This document shows, in pieces, positions 44,750 through 55,214 of a stretch of DNA of 64,000 nucleotides. Positions within the stretch are counted from its first letter, which is position 1; the number at the start of each line of letters is the position of its first letter. The notes under the pieces are model-generated. The model saw only the letters and a program-made list of their open reading frames with translations. It was not told the origin of the DNA and ran no database searches. Position numbers and translations under genes: made by a program. The DNA comes from Cupriavidus yeoncheonensis (lineage in GTDB: Bacteria > Pseudomonadota > Gammaproteobacteria > Burkholderiales > Burkholderiaceae), in contig NZ_CAJPUY010000006.1 of NCBI RefSeq assembly GCF_905397275.1, positions 124,001 through 188,000 of the forward strand, given 5' to 3'.

Positions 44750-45205
44750 TCAATTGCCGTGCCCGCCCGGTGCCCGGGTGGGCAGGCGCAGCATCCAGAT
44801 GCTCACCGCCGCCGCGCACGCAATCAGCGCGGCAGACGCCAGCGGCCGGCCGCGCATGAACCAGGCCGTGGCCCCCATCGACGTCCACATCATCACGAGT
44901 GCCAGGCACTTCGCGCGCAGCGGGATGCTGTGATGGCGCTGCCAGTCGCTGACCAGCGGGCCGAAGCGCGGATGCTCGAGCAGCCAGCCGTGGAAGCGTT
45001 CCGAGCCGCGCGCGAAGCAGCCCGCCGCGAGCAGCACGAACGGCGTGGTCGGCAGCACCGGCAGGAAGATGCCGATGATGCCGAGCAGAAGACTGGTCGC
45101 CCCCAGTGTCACCCACAGCGCGCGCAGCAGCCGCTGCCGGCGGCTGAGTTCGACCGTGGCGGCAGGTTCGGAAGTGTCGCGCTGCAGGGATGTCAATGGC
45201 GGCAA
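44750..45205 (-). CDS. DUF454 (YbaN-like) inner-membrane protein
   Basis: 151-residue membrane protein with three predicted helices; the family core is TLGATSLLLGIIGIFLPVLP followed by TTPFVLLAAGCFARGSERFH and GPLVSDWQRHHSIP. YbaN-like proteins are widespread, and their function is not established. It converges on the PaaK-like gene with four bases between. It is downstream of the nitronate monooxygenase gene by 15 bases and is likely co-transcribed with it. Confidence 0.85.
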   Translation of the reverse strand: MPPLTSLQRDTSEPAATVELSRRQRLLRALWVTLGATSLLLGIIGIFLPVLPTTPFVLLAAGCFARGSERFHGWLLEHPRFGPLVSDWQRHHSIPLRAKCLALVMMWTSMGATAWFMRGRPLASAALIACAAAVSIWMLRLPTRAPGGHGN

Positions 45206-45220
45206 GCGGGCTTAGCGCGC

Positions 45221-46198
45221 TTAGCGCACGATCCCGAGCCGCGCCTTGGCCGCGTCGTACTCGGCCTTCATGCGCGCGACGATCTCGCCGGCCGGCGGGA
45301 TATCGTGGATCTGGCCCACGCCCTGGCCGGCGCCCCAGATGTCCTTCCAGGCCTTGGCCTTGGAGCTGCCGCTGGAGAAGTCCATCTTGCTCTTGTCCGC
45401 CACGGGCAGGTTCTCGGGGTCGAGACCGGCACCCACGATGCTCTCGCGGATGTAGTTGCCGTGCACGCCGGTAAACAGGTTGGTGTAGATGATGTCGGCG
45501 GCGGCCGAGTCTGTGATCGACTGCTTGTACGACTCGTTCGCATGCGCTTCCTGCGAGGCGATGAAGCGCGTGCCCACGTAGGCGAAGTCGGCGCCCATGG
45601 CCTGCGCGGCCAGCACGGCATCGCCAGTCGCGATCGAGCCCGACAGCGCGATGGGACCGTCGAAGATCTTGCGGACCTCGCCGACCAGCGCGAACGGCGA
45701 CAGCATGCCGGCATGGCCGCCGGCGCCGGCGGCCACCAGGATCAGGCCGTCCACGCCGGCTTCCAGCGCCTTTTCGGCATGGCGCAGGTTGATGACGTCG
45801 TGCAGCACGATGCCGCCGTAGCTGTGCACGGCATCGATCATTTCCTTCATCGGCGCGCGCAGCGAGGTGATGAAGACCGGCACCTTGTGGTCCACGCAGA
45901 CCTTGATGTCATGTTCGAGCCGAGCGTTCGACGCATGCACGATCTGGTTCACCGCGATCGGGCCGACCGGCTTGCCGGGATTGGCCGCCTGGAAGCTGGC
46001 CAGTTCCGCCTGTATCTGCGTGAGCCATTCGTCGAGCAGCTCCGCCGGACGCGCGTTCAGCGCCGGGAACGAACCGACGATGCCGGCCTTGCACTGCGCC
46101 AGTACCAGTTCCGGATAGCTGACGATGAACATCGGCGAGGCAATGACGGGAAGAGCCAGGTTTTGCAGCACCTGGGGCAGCTGTCGGGCGGCGGGCAT
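45221..46198 (-). CDS. Nitronate monooxygenase (2-nitropropane dioxygenase family)
   Basis: 325-residue FMN-dependent TIM-barrel enzyme that oxidises alkyl nitronates such as propionate 3-nitronate. It shows LALPVIASPMFIVSYPELVL, the FMN-binding GLILVAAGAGGHAGMLSPFA, ALSGSIATGDAVLAAQAMGA and DFAYVGTRFIASQEAHAN. The ATG at 46198 follows CAGGAGACTCC. A consensus-like TATAAT and an inverted repeat GAACG-GT-CGTTC lie about 50 bases upstream, suggesting repression by a TetR-type protein not encoded here. Confidence 0.9.
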   Translation of the reverse strand: MPAARQLPQVLQNLALPVIASPMFIVSYPELVLAQCKAGIVGSFPALNARPAELLDEWLTQIQAELASFQAANPGKPVGPIAVNQIVHASNARLEHDIKVCVDHKVPVFITSLRAPMKEMIDAVHSYGGIVLHDVINLRHAEKALEAGVDGLILVAAGAGGHAGMLSPFALVGEVRKIFDGPIALSGSIATGDAVLAAQAMGADFAYVGTRFIASQEAHANESYKQSITDSAAADIIYTNLFTGVHGNYIRESIVGAGLDPENLPVADKSKMDFSSGSSKAKAWKDIWGAGQGVGQIHDIPPAGEIVARMKAEYDAAKARLGIVR

Positions 46199-46242
46199 GG
46201 AGTCTCCTGAACCACGTGCGGGCGCCGGTGGCACCCTGAAAT

Positions 46243-46261
46243 GAACGGTCGTTCGATTATA
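46243..46261 (-). promoter_or_regulatory. Minus-strand -10 box and TetR-type dyad for the nitronate monooxygenase gene
   Basis: On the minus strand TATAAT (46261-46256) is followed directly by GAACG-AC-CGTTC (46254-46243), an inverted repeat with five-base arms. A protein bound here would cover the transcription start. TetR-family operators of Burkholderiaceae often have this AACG/CGTT pattern. Confidence 0.5.
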
Positions 46262-46422
46262 GGGATTTTCGGATTGCGCAGGCTAGAACCCTCAATCTAC
46301 GCCATTTCGGGGAATCGTCGGTTCCGACGAGGCCTGCCGGATGAGCCGGCCGCAAGAATCGCGTCAGGCACGCAAGCGGCTGCCGCTTTGCACGGCGGCC
46401 CGACAACCTCATGGAGACAGTC

Positions 46423-47421
46423 ATGCCCGCAGCTAGCCGCCGTACCTTTGCCGTCCGATTGGTTGCCGTCTGCCTTGCCGGGATGCTGCCGTGCCTGGCC
46501 GGCGCGCAGTCCGCCGGGAGCTATCCGGCGCGGCCGGTGCGGCTGGTGGTGCCGTACCCGCCGGGCGGCCCGACCGATACCGCGTCCCGCATCATCGGCC
46601 AGAAGCTGAGCGAGGCGCTGGGCCAGCCGGTGGTGATCGACAATCGGCCCGGGGCATCCGGCACCATCGGTGCCGAAGCGGTGGCGCGCAGCGCGCCGGA
46701 CGGCTACACGCTGCTGGTCATGACCAACCCGACGCTGCTGGCGCCGCACCTCACGCATCGCAAGAGCTATGACCTGTTCAGGGACTTCGCGCCGGTGGCG
46801 TCGGCCTATGACCTGCCCATTGTCATGGTGGTCAATCCGAAGGCCTTGCCGGATGTGACCACGCTGCCCCAGTACATCGCCTACGCCAGGGCGCACCCGG
46901 GCGCCAACAACTACACCAGCGCCAGCAACGGCAGCTTCGGCCATATCTCGACGGAGCTGCTCAAGAGCCTGGGCCATTTCGATGCGCAGCACGTGCCATA
47001 CAAGGGCAGCGCACCGGCCATGGCGGATGTGCTGGCGGGGCAGGTGCCGATGATGTTCTCGGACATGATCGCGGCGCTGCCGCATATCAGGGCCGGCAAA
47101 CTGCAGCCGGTCGCGATGGGCTCGGCGCGGCGCGTGAGCTTTGCGCCGGACGTGAAGACCATCGCGGAACAGGGCTTCCCGGGGTTCGACGCGACGTCGT
47201 GGGCGGGCATCGTGGCGCCGGCCGGCACGCCGCCGGATATCGTCGCGAAGCTCAGTGGTGAGCTGAAGCGCGTGCTGGCCGACCCGGCCGTGCAGGAGAA
47301 GCTGCAAGGCGCCGGGACGCTGGCGGCCTACATGCCGCCCGAGCAGTTTGCCGCGCGCATGCGGGACGAGTATCGGAAGTGGGGGAAGGTGATCGAGGAC
47401 AACGGGATCCGGGCGGATTGA
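46423..47421 (+). CDS. Bug-family solute-binding protein
   Basis: 332-residue periplasmic Bug protein, third in this window. The N-terminus PAASRRTFAVRLVAVCLAGM has a twin-arginine look, cleavage near AGAQS; mature signatures are RLVVPYPPGGPTDTASRIIG, GQPVVIDNRPGASGTIGAEA and HVPYKGSAPAMADVLAGQ. GGAGACAGTC lies before the ATG at 46423, which is preferred over the in-frame ATG at 46411 that overlaps that site. No transporter membrane genes follow. It is a single-gene unit, ligand unknown. Confidence 0.88.
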   Translation: MPAASRRTFAVRLVAVCLAGMLPCLAGAQSAGSYPARPVRLVVPYPPGGPTDTASRIIGQKLSEALGQPVVIDNRPGASGTIGAEAVARSAPDGYTLLVMTNPTLLAPHLTHRKSYDLFRDFAPVASAYDLPIVMVVNPKALPDVTTLPQYIAYARAHPGANNYTSASNGSFGHISTELLKSLGHFDAQHVPYKGSAPAMADVLAGQVPMMFSDMIAALPHIRAGKLQPVAMGSARRVSFAPDVKTIAEQGFPGFDATSWAGIVAPAGTPPDIVAKLSGELKRVLADPAVQEKLQGAGTLAAYMPPEQFAARMRDEYRKWGKVIEDNGIRAD

Positions 47422-47476
47422 CTTCAGCGCCCGCAAGGCACGACCAGCCGGTCATCGCCAGCAACAGCCCAAAAAA

Positions 47477-47498
47477 ATGCCCCGCACAGGCGGGGCAT
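47477..47498 (-). terminator. Intrinsic terminator for the dct operon
   Basis: ATGCCCCGC-ACAG-GCGGGGCAT is a perfect nine-base-pair stem preceded by AAAAAA on the plus strand, which gives the U-tract on a minus-strand transcript. It is 165 bases beyond the end of dctD. The remaining sequence of 47422-47662 holds nothing recognisable. Confidence 0.85.
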
Positions 47499-47662
47499 CA
47501 ATTACCACGAAGACTGATAAAAGAAGCAAGCAGTCAGGGCACCTGCCAATGCCGCAACCGCACACAAAATATAGTCGCCGATTGTGACGTTGCCATGGCA
47601 GCCTGGTGAAAACCCTGAGGTACGCTATGCAGCGGGTTGCCTATGGACGATCGCCCCATAAC

Positions 47663-48988
<1,326 letters not shown>

Positions 48989-48996
48989 CGGATGCC

Positions 48997-50976
48997 TCAA
49001 TGTGTCTGGCTGGCCGGCGCACCGGCTTCCGCCGGGGCGCGCGCCAGCACGATGGTGAATACCGCGCCGCCGCCATCGGCATTGGCGGCGCTCAGTTGTC
49101 CGCCGAACTCGCGCACGATCGACGACGTGATGGCCAGGCCGAGGCCCAGTCCCTGTCCGGTTTCCTTGGTCGTGAAGAAGGGCTCGAACAGGCGCGGCAG
49201 GTCTTCCGGCGGGATGCCGGTGCCATTGTCACGCACCTGGATCGTCACGGTGCCTGCCTCGGCGCGCACGGACAGGTCGATGCGGCCCTGCGCGGGCGCG
49301 GCGCTGGCGATGGCGTCGAGCGCGTTGCCGACCAGGTTGACCAGCACCTGCTCGAGCTTGAGTTCGTCGGCGCGCACGGCGATGCCGGGCAGCGCGTCCA
49401 GGCCATCCACATGCAATGCCACGCCGGACAGCCGCGGGGCCAGCAATGCGAGCACGTGTTCGATCGCGGCGCGGACCTGCACCGAGCGGCGCGGCGGCCG
49501 CGCCTTGCCGGCAAACAGCTTGAGCTGGCCGGTGATCTTGCCCATGCGTTCGGTCAGGTCGGCAATGGCCGACAGGTTGCCTTCGGCCGCGCCGAGCTGG
49601 CCGCGCTCGAGCAGCACGCGCGTGTTGTCCGAGAACGTGCGCAGCGCCGCCAGCGGCTGGTTCAGCTCATGCGTGATGCCGGCGGCCATCTGTCCGAGCG
49701 CGGCCAGCTTGCTGGCCTGCACGAGTTCGTCCTGGGCCGCGCGCAGCTCGCTCTCGGCGCGGGTGCGCTCGGCGACTTCTTCCTCCAGCTTTTCGTTGAT
49801 GGCCATCAGGTCGGCCGTGCGCGCTTCCACGCGCCGCTCCAGCTCGTCATAGGCGGCCTCCAGCAGGCGGCGGCTGTACAGCATGTCGCGCGCGCGCTGG
49901 CGGCGCTGGCGCCAGTTGACCAGCAGCAGGCAGATGCAGGCATAGGCCAGCGCCGCGGCCACGGTGGCGTTGCGCGCGTTGGCCAGCACGGGGTCGAGCG
50001 GCGCCATCACCTGCATGGTCCAGTCCGCCGGGCCCACCTTGCGGCCGAGTTCGAGGTAGCGGTCGGCACGCTCGCTGCCGTCGCGGTTGGTGCCGTTGGC
50101 GCGCACGCGCACCAGGCGCGCGCCGGGGTCCAGCGCGGTGGCGGCCAGCCACTCGGTCACCGGCGAGGTCAGCGGCTCCAGCGGCAGCGGTGTCACGTCG
50201 CGGTCGTGGTACTGGCGGGTCTTGCCGAGTTCGTCGTGCAGTTCGGGCGGCAGCGGGCCCAGCGTGCGGTACTGCCAGCCCGGCACGGAAGACAGGAAGA
50301 TCACCCCGTGGTCGTCGCTGACCATGAGCGGCTCGGCGCTGCCGCCGCCGGCGCGCTGGAACCACTCCAGGTTGAGCTTGACCACCGTCACGCCGATCAC
50401 CTTGCCGCCCGACTCGACGGGCTGGGCGATGTAGTACCCGGGTTCGTCGCTGGTGATGCCGATGGCGTAGAAGCGCCCCATCTCGCCGCGTGCGGCAATC
50501 TGGAAATAGGGGCGGAAGCGGTAGTCGGTGCCGACGAAGCTGCCGGGCTCGCCGGCGTTGCTGGCGGCAAGCGCGATGCCATTGGTGGCGATCACGTAGG
50601 TGGCCGACGCGTGCGAGCGCCGGTTGACCTCGGCCAGGTAGTGGTTGGCCGCGGCCACGCGGGCCGGGTCGCCAGGGGCCTGCAGCAGGCCGCGCACGAA
50701 CGGGTGCAGCGATACCAGCGCGGGCAGGAATTCGTAGCGGTCGAGCGTGCTTTCGAGCGTGGCGGCGTAGCGGTCGGCGCGCGTGGCGGTGGATTCCTGC
50801 AGGGCCGCCAGGCCACGCTGCACCGATACCAGCCAGGTCAGCGCGCACAGCAGCACCAGCCCGGCCGCCAGCGCTACGGCAAAGCCCCACCAGCGGCGGT
50901 TCTCGCTGCCGGGCTCGTGCGCCGCCTGGACGGCGGCGGGGTCATGTACGGCGAGGAAGTCGTCGGAATGGGGCAT
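48997..50976 (-). CDS. dctB: C4-dicarboxylate sensor histidine kinase
   Basis: 659-residue membrane kinase of the DctB type: transmembrane helix near 30-50 (WGFAVALAAGLVLLCALTWL), a periplasmic double-PAS sensor (YVIATNGIALAASNAGEPGS, DYRFRPYFQIAARGEMGRFY, where the FRPYF region is the DctB dicarboxylate pocket), a second helix near 370, a coiled coil, HisKA with LGQMAAGITHELNQPLAALR and an HATPase domain (VLVNLVGNALDAI, GLGLGLAITSSIV). The ATG at 50976 gives a normal length. It detects succinate, fumarate or malate in the periplasm and phosphorylates DctD. Confidence 0.93.
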   Translation of the reverse strand: MPHSDDFLAVHDPAAVQAAHEPGSENRRWWGFAVALAAGLVLLCALTWLVSVQRGLAALQESTATRADRYAATLESTLDRYEFLPALVSLHPFVRGLLQAPGDPARVAAANHYLAEVNRRSHASATYVIATNGIALAASNAGEPGSFVGTDYRFRPYFQIAARGEMGRFYAIGITSDEPGYYIAQPVESGGKVIGVTVVKLNLEWFQRAGGGSAEPLMVSDDHGVIFLSSVPGWQYRTLGPLPPELHDELGKTRQYHDRDVTPLPLEPLTSPVTEWLAATALDPGARLVRVRANGTNRDGSERADRYLELGRKVGPADWTMQVMAPLDPVLANARNATVAAALAYACICLLLVNWRQRRQRARDMLYSRRLLEAAYDELERRVEARTADLMAINEKLEEEVAERTRAESELRAAQDELVQASKLAALGQMAAGITHELNQPLAALRTFSDNTRVLLERGQLGAAEGNLSAIADLTERMGKITGQLKLFAGKARPPRRSVQVRAAIEHVLALLAPRLSGVALHVDGLDALPGIAVRADELKLEQVLVNLVGNALDAIASAAPAQGRIDLSVRAEAGTVTIQVRDNGTGIPPEDLPRLFEPFFTTKETGQGLGLGLAITSSIVREFGGQLSAANADGGGAVFTIVLARAPAEAGAPASQTH

Positions 50977-51058
50977 CGGCGCGCGCGGAGGCTGTCGCGC
51001 CGATGATACTCGCTGCGGGGCGGCCGGCCCACCGCGCCGGCCAGCCCCGCGCGCGGCG

Positions 51059-52354
51059 TCAGACGTTCTGTCCGGCGTCGGCGAGCTTTTCGTCATCGTC
51101 AGTGCTCTGCTGCAGCGCCTGGCGGAGCTTGACCCGGTCGAGTTCGCGTTCCCAGGCCGAGACCACCACGGTGGCCACGCCGTTGCCGATGATGTTGGTC
51201 AGCGCGCGGCACTCGCTCATGAAGCGGTCGATGCCGAGGATCAGCACCATGCCGGCCACCGGGATGGTCGGCACCACCGCCAGCGTGGCGGCCAGCGTGA
51301 TGAAGCCCGCGCCGGTCACGCCGCTGGCGCCCTTGGACGTGAGCATGGCCACCGCCAGGATGGTGAGCTGCTGCATCAGCGTCAGCTCGATGCCGGTGGC
51401 CTGCGCGATGAAGATCACCGCCATGGTCATGTAGATGTTGGTGCCGTCCAGGTTGAACGAGTACCCGGTCGGAACGACCAGGCCCACCACGGACTTGGAG
51501 CAGCCCAGCTTCTCCAGCTTTTCCATCAGGTGCGGCAGCGCGGCCTCGGAGGAGCTCGTGCCCAGCACGATCAGCAGCTCTTCCTTGATGTACGCGATAA
51601 AGCGCAGGATGTTGAAGCCGGTCAGGCGCGCGATCGTGCCGAGCACGAACACCACGAAGATGATGGCCGTGAAGTAGAACGTGCCGATCAGCTTGAGCAG
51701 CGGCACCAGCGAGCCCAGGCCGTACTTGCCGATGGTGAAGGCCATCGCGCCGAACGCGCCCAGCGGTGCCACCTTGGTGATGACATGCACGATGTGGAAG
51801 AACACCTTCGACACCTGTTCGATCAGCTGCACGACGATGCGCGCGCGCTCGCCGATGGCCGCCAGGGCCGCGCCGAAGAACATCGAAACCAGCAGGATCT
51901 GCAGGATGTCGCCGTTGGCGAAGGCGCTGATGATCGTGTCCGGGATGATGTGCATCAGGAACTCGACCGTGCTCTGGCCGTGCGCCTTGGACACGTACTG
52001 CTCGATCGCCTTGGCATCGAGCGTGGCCGGGTCGATGTTGAAGCCCACGCCCGGCTTGAGCAGGTGCGCGGCACCCAGCCCGATCAGCAGCGCGAAGGTG
52101 GAGACGATCTCGAAGTACAGCAGCGCCTTGCCGCCGACGCGGCCGACCTTCTTCATGTCGCTCATGCCGGCAATGCCGGTCACCACGGTACAGAAGATGA
52201 TCGGCCCGATGATCATCTTGATCAGCTTGATGAAGCCATCGCCCAGGGGCTTCATGGCCACGCCCGTCTCGGGCCAGAAATGGCCCAGCAGGATGCCGAC
52301 AAAGATGGCGAACAGCACCTGCACGTACAGGATCTTGTAGAAGGGTTTCTTCAT
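51059..52354 (-). CDS. dctA: C4-dicarboxylate:cation symporter DctA
   Basis: 431-residue DAACS-family transporter for succinate, fumarate and malate. Features include [20 protein letters not shown], the serine-rich re-entrant motif [35 protein letters not shown] and the binding-site helix [20 protein letters not shown]. The start at 52354 matches the family's N-terminus. It is the first gene of dctA-dctB-dctD, 82 bases ahead of dctB. The upstream region bears a near-consensus sigma-54 promoter, which fits DctD activation. Confidence 0.96.
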   Translation of the reverse strand: MKKPFYKILYVQVLFAIFVGILLGHFWPETGVAMKPLGDGFIKLIKMIIGPIIFCTVVTGIAGMSDMKKVGRVGGKALLYFEIVSTFALLIGLGAAHLLKPGVGFNIDPATLDAKAIEQYVSKAHGQSTVEFLMHIIPDTIISAFANGDILQILLVSMFFGAALAAIGERARIVVQLIEQVSKVFFHIVHVITKVAPLGAFGAMAFTIGKYGLGSLVPLLKLIGTFYFTAIIFVVFVLGTIARLTGFNILRFIAYIKEELLIVLGTSSSEAALPHLMEKLEKLGCSKSVVGLVVPTGYSFNLDGTNIYMTMAVIFIAQATGIELTLMQQLTILAVAMLTSKGASGVTGAGFITLAATLAVVPTIPVAGMVLILGIDRFMSECRALTNIIGNGVATVVVSAWERELDRVKLRQALQQSTDDDEKLADAGQNV

Positions 52355-52439
52355 GATGTCGTCCTCGGTTTCTTGGCCATACCCACCGGCGCGGCGGGCG
52401 CACGCCGTCGCGGATGCGGCGCGTCTGGGACCAAGGGAT

Positions 52440-52455
52440 TGCAATCGATGTGCCA
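52440..52455 (-). promoter_or_regulatory. Sigma-54 promoter of dctA
   Basis: On the minus strand the sequence reads TGGCACATCGATTGCA, matching the sigma-54 consensus TGGCAC-N5-TTGCA exactly at both elements. Transcription would start roughly 75 bases before the dctA ATG at 52354. Confidence 0.85.
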
Positions 52456-52528
52456 GCGTGTGGACTTTCGTTAACCCATTGATTTGAAAGGGGGCAGGCT
52501 AGCGCGGGCAGGGTCCGGCACTCCGGAT

Positions 52529-52577
52529 TTCCGGAATTCCGGAATCGCCGGCTCCGGGGATTCGGAACGGCGGAGCC
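52529..52577. promoter_or_regulatory. Palindromes upstream of the dctA promoter, candidate DctD activator sites
   Basis: TTCCGGAATTCCGGAA (52529-52544) is a perfect 16-base palindrome, and GGCTCCG (52550-52556) pairs with CGGAGCC (52571-52577). They lie about 75-120 bases upstream of the -24 element, the normal place for NtrC-type enhancer sites. The rest of the 408-base gap (52355-52762) contains no gene. Confidence 0.5.
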
Positions 52578-52683
52578 GCCTGGGGTGCCCGATATGGCAC
52601 ATCGGTGGGCCGGTTTGGGCGCGGTGCGTGCCGGCGATGCCGGTCGGGGTCCGGATTGCCTTAGTCCTGCCCCCGACACACCG

Positions 52684-52689
52684 TATAAT
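52684..52689 (+). promoter_or_regulatory. Probable -10 box for the ferredoxin gene
   Basis: TATAAT with a weak TTAGTC 17 bases upstream (52661-52666). A start near 52696 would leave a leader of about 65 bases. Confidence 0.4.
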
Positions 52690-52762
52690 TCCGAGCTTCC
52701 ACCAATGCCGCCGGACGCGTCGCAACCCCGGGCCGGTGCGGCACGCCTTTTCCCCAGCACGC

Positions 52763-53083
52763 ATGAGCAGCTACTACCAGCACCACGTTTTTTTCTGCCT
52801 CAACCAGCGCGAGGACGGCGAGAACTGCTGCGCCCAGCACAACGCCAGGGCCATGCAGGAATACGCCAAGAAGCGTTGCAAGGAGCTGGGCATCGCCGGC
52901 GGGGAAGGCCGCGTGCGCATCAACAAGGCCGGCTGCCTGAACCGGTGTGAACTCGGTCCGGTGCTGGTGGTCTACCCCGAGGCCGTCTGGTACACCTACG
53001 TCGACGAGCACGATATCGACGAGATCATCGACAGCCATCTGCTGCACGGCAAGCCGGTGGCGCGGCTGATGGTGGACCACTGA
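52763..53083 (+). CDS. Thioredoxin-like [2Fe-2S] ferredoxin domain protein
   Basis: 106-residue protein of the thioredoxin-fold ferredoxin family. The likely cluster ligands are Cys12 (HVFFCLNQREDG), Cys22 or Cys23, and Cys58 and Cys62 in NKAGCLNRCELGPVLVVYPE; one extra cysteine is at 39. The fold is that of NuoE C-terminal domains and related small electron carriers. The ATG has no obvious ribosome binding site. It is followed 152 bases later by an alpha/beta hydrolase gene, so any operon is loose. The electron-transfer partner is unknown. Confidence 0.85.
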   Translation: MSSYYQHHVFFCLNQREDGENCCAQHNARAMQEYAKKRCKELGIAGGEGRVRINKAGCLNRCELGPVLVVYPEAVWYTYVDEHDIDEIIDSHLLHGKPVARLMVDH

Positions 53084-53235
53084 CGGTGGCACCTGCCAGT
53101 GCGGCCGCAGTGGGCGGCAGCTCCGGCATCAAGGATGTCCCCGAGGTTTTCCGGTATTTCCCGTAGCAGTGCCGCTTCAGCCCGAGCGCAGCGGCAGCGT
53201 TTCCATTGCCCCCAGTTGCATCGTCCATTGCCATC

Positions 53236-53877
53236 ATGAACGCGCATACCCAGGTACTGACCATTGCCGGCCCGGCCGGCGCGATCGACCTCTCGGTCGA
53301 CCTGCCGCAAGCGGCGCCGCGCGGCCTGGCGCTGGTGGCGCACCCGCACCCGCTGTTCGGCGGCACCAAGGACAACAAGGTGGCGCAGACCCTGGCGCGC
53401 TGCTTCGTGCAGCTTGGCTACGCCACGGTGCGCCCGAACTTCCGTGGCGTGGGCGACAGCGCCGGCGTGCATGACAACGGCGTGGGCGAGCAGGACGACC
53501 TGCTGGCCGTAATCGCGTGGATGCGCGAACAGACCGCGTGGTCGCCCGATGCCGCCACGCTGCCGCTGGCCTTGGGCGGCTTCTCGTTCGGCAGCTTCGT
53601 GACCACGCACGTCGCAAAGCGCCTGGCCGATGCCGGCACGCCCGCACAGCGCCTGGCGCTGGTCGGGACCGCCGCGAGCCGCTGGCAGGTGGCCGACGTG
53701 CCGGCCGATACCATCGTCATCCATGGCGAGCAGGACGAAACCGTGCCGCTGCAGAGCGTGTTCGACTGGGCCCGCCCGCAGGAGCTGCCGGTCATTGTCA
53801 TCCCCGGCGCCGATCATTTCTTTCATCGCAAGCTGCACCTGATCAAGCAGCTCGTCGTCAATGCGTGGGACCGGTGA
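53236..53877 (+). CDS. Alpha/beta hydrolase
   Basis: 213-residue hydrolase of the short, cap-less type. Strand-loop motif ALVAHPHPLFGGTKDNKVAQ, RPNFRGVGDSAGVHDNGVGE, the nucleophile elbow GGFSFGSFV (catalytic Ser), an acid in HGEQDETVPL and His in VIPGADHFFHRKL. Substrate unknown; many relatives are annotated only as hydrolases or esterases. It ends 82 bases before dacC. Confidence 0.85.
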   Translation: MNAHTQVLTIAGPAGAIDLSVDLPQAAPRGLALVAHPHPLFGGTKDNKVAQTLARCFVQLGYATVRPNFRGVGDSAGVHDNGVGEQDDLLAVIAWMREQTAWSPDAATLPLALGGFSFGSFVTTHVAKRLADAGTPAQRLALVGTAASRWQVADVPADTIVIHGEQDETVPLQSVFDWARPQELPVIVIPGADHFFHRKLHLIKQLVVNAWDR

Positions 53878-53959
53878 GGCCGGACGGCACGCCGTCCGGG
53901 GTGCCATGCCGGCACCCGCAACCGTTCTTCGCGAAACTTATCTTGTCGGAAACTGAAAC

Positions 53960-55159
53960 ATGCTGAACAGAGCCACGCCGCGCCTTGCGTCCGTCTTTGC
54001 CCCCGCCGCCATCGTCGCGGCAGCCACGCTCGCGGCCGCGCCCGCTGCCGTCCTGGCCCAGGGCGTGCCGATGCCGCAGGTGGCGGCCAAATCCTGGATG
54101 CTGTACGACGTGACCAGCGGCCAGGCCCTGGCGTCGCAGAACGCGGACCTGCGTATCGAGCCGGCGTCGCTGACCAAGCTGATGACCGCCTACCTGGCGT
54201 TCGAGGCGCTCAAGGAAAAGCGCCTGACGCTGGACCAGGCCGTGGTGCCGACCACGCTGGTGCTGAAGGTCAAAAGCGATGAATCACGCATGTTCATCGA
54301 GCCCAACAAGCCGGTCACCGTGCAGGACCTGCTGCTGGGCCTGATCGTGCAGTCGGGCAACGACGCCGCGCTGGCGCTGGCCGAAGCCGTGGGCGGCTCG
54401 GAAGAGGGCTTCGTCGCGATGATGAACCGCGAAGCCCAGCGCATGGGCATGAAGAACAGCCACTTCACCAACACCGACGGCATTCCCGACCCGAACCACT
54501 ACACCACGGCAGTGGATCTGGCGACGCTGACCACGCGCCTGATCCAGGACTTCCCCGAGTACTACGGCATGTACTCGCAGAAGGAGTTCACCTATAACAA
54601 GATCAAGCAGCCCAACCGCAACCGCCTGCTCTACATCGACCCGACCGTGGACGGTGTCAAGACCGGCCACACCAAGTCGGCCGGCTATTGCCTGATCTCG
54701 TCGGCCAAGCGTCCGCTGGCCAATGTGCCGAACGGCTCGCGCCGCCTGGTGTCGATCGTGATCGGCACCACCACCGAGCAGGTGCGCACGCAGGAAAGCC
54801 TGAAGATCCTCAACTACGGCTTCCAGTTCTTCGACACGCTGCGCCTGTATGACAAGGGCCAGGTGCTGGCCACGCCCGATATCTACAAGGGCAAGAACAG
54901 CACGGTCAAGATCGGCGTGCAGAACGAGACCTTCGTCACCGTGCCCAAGGGCACGGGCGGTCGCCTGAAGCCTGTGCTCGAGCGCCAGGAACTGCTGATC
55001 GCCCCGATCGCTGCGGGCCAGCAGGTGGGCACGGTGAAGCTGATGGACGGCACCAGCAAGGTGGCGGAGTTCCCGGTCGTGGCGCTGGAAGAAGTGCCCG
55101 AGGCCGGCTTCTTCGGCCGCCTGTGGGACACCATCCGCCTGTGGTTCAAGCGCAAGTGA
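53960..55159 (+). CDS. dacC: D-alanyl-D-alanine carboxypeptidase (penicillin-binding protein 5/6 type)
   Basis: 399-residue periplasmic carboxypeptidase that trims the terminal D-Ala from peptidoglycan pentapeptides. A signal peptide ends near AVLAQG; the active-site set is present: SLTK (Ser70-Lys73), SGN (132-134) and KTG (about 234-236). The C-terminal half is the usual beta domain, ending in an amphipathic, membrane-associating helix GFFGRLWDTIRLWFKRK. It stands upstream of ybeD with 55 bases between. Confidence 0.95.
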   Translation: MLNRATPRLASVFAPAAIVAAATLAAAPAAVLAQGVPMPQVAAKSWMLYDVTSGQALASQNADLRIEPASLTKLMTAYLAFEALKEKRLTLDQAVVPTTLVLKVKSDESRMFIEPNKPVTVQDLLLGLIVQSGNDAALALAEAVGGSEEGFVAMMNREAQRMGMKNSHFTNTDGIPDPNHYTTAVDLATLTTRLIQDFPEYYGMYSQKEFTYNKIKQPNRNRLLYIDPTVDGVKTGHTKSAGYCLISSAKRPLANVPNGSRRLVSIVIGTTTEQVRTQESLKILNYGFQFFDTLRLYDKGQVLATPDIYKGKNSTVKIGVQNETFVTVPKGTGGRLKPVLERQELLIAPIAAGQQVGTVKLMDGTSKVAEFPVVALEEVPEAGFFGRLWDTIRLWFKRK

Positions 55160-55214
55160 TGTGATGGAGCGGCCCGGCACGCCATGCGTGCGCCGGGCTG
55201 CCGGAGAAACCGAA

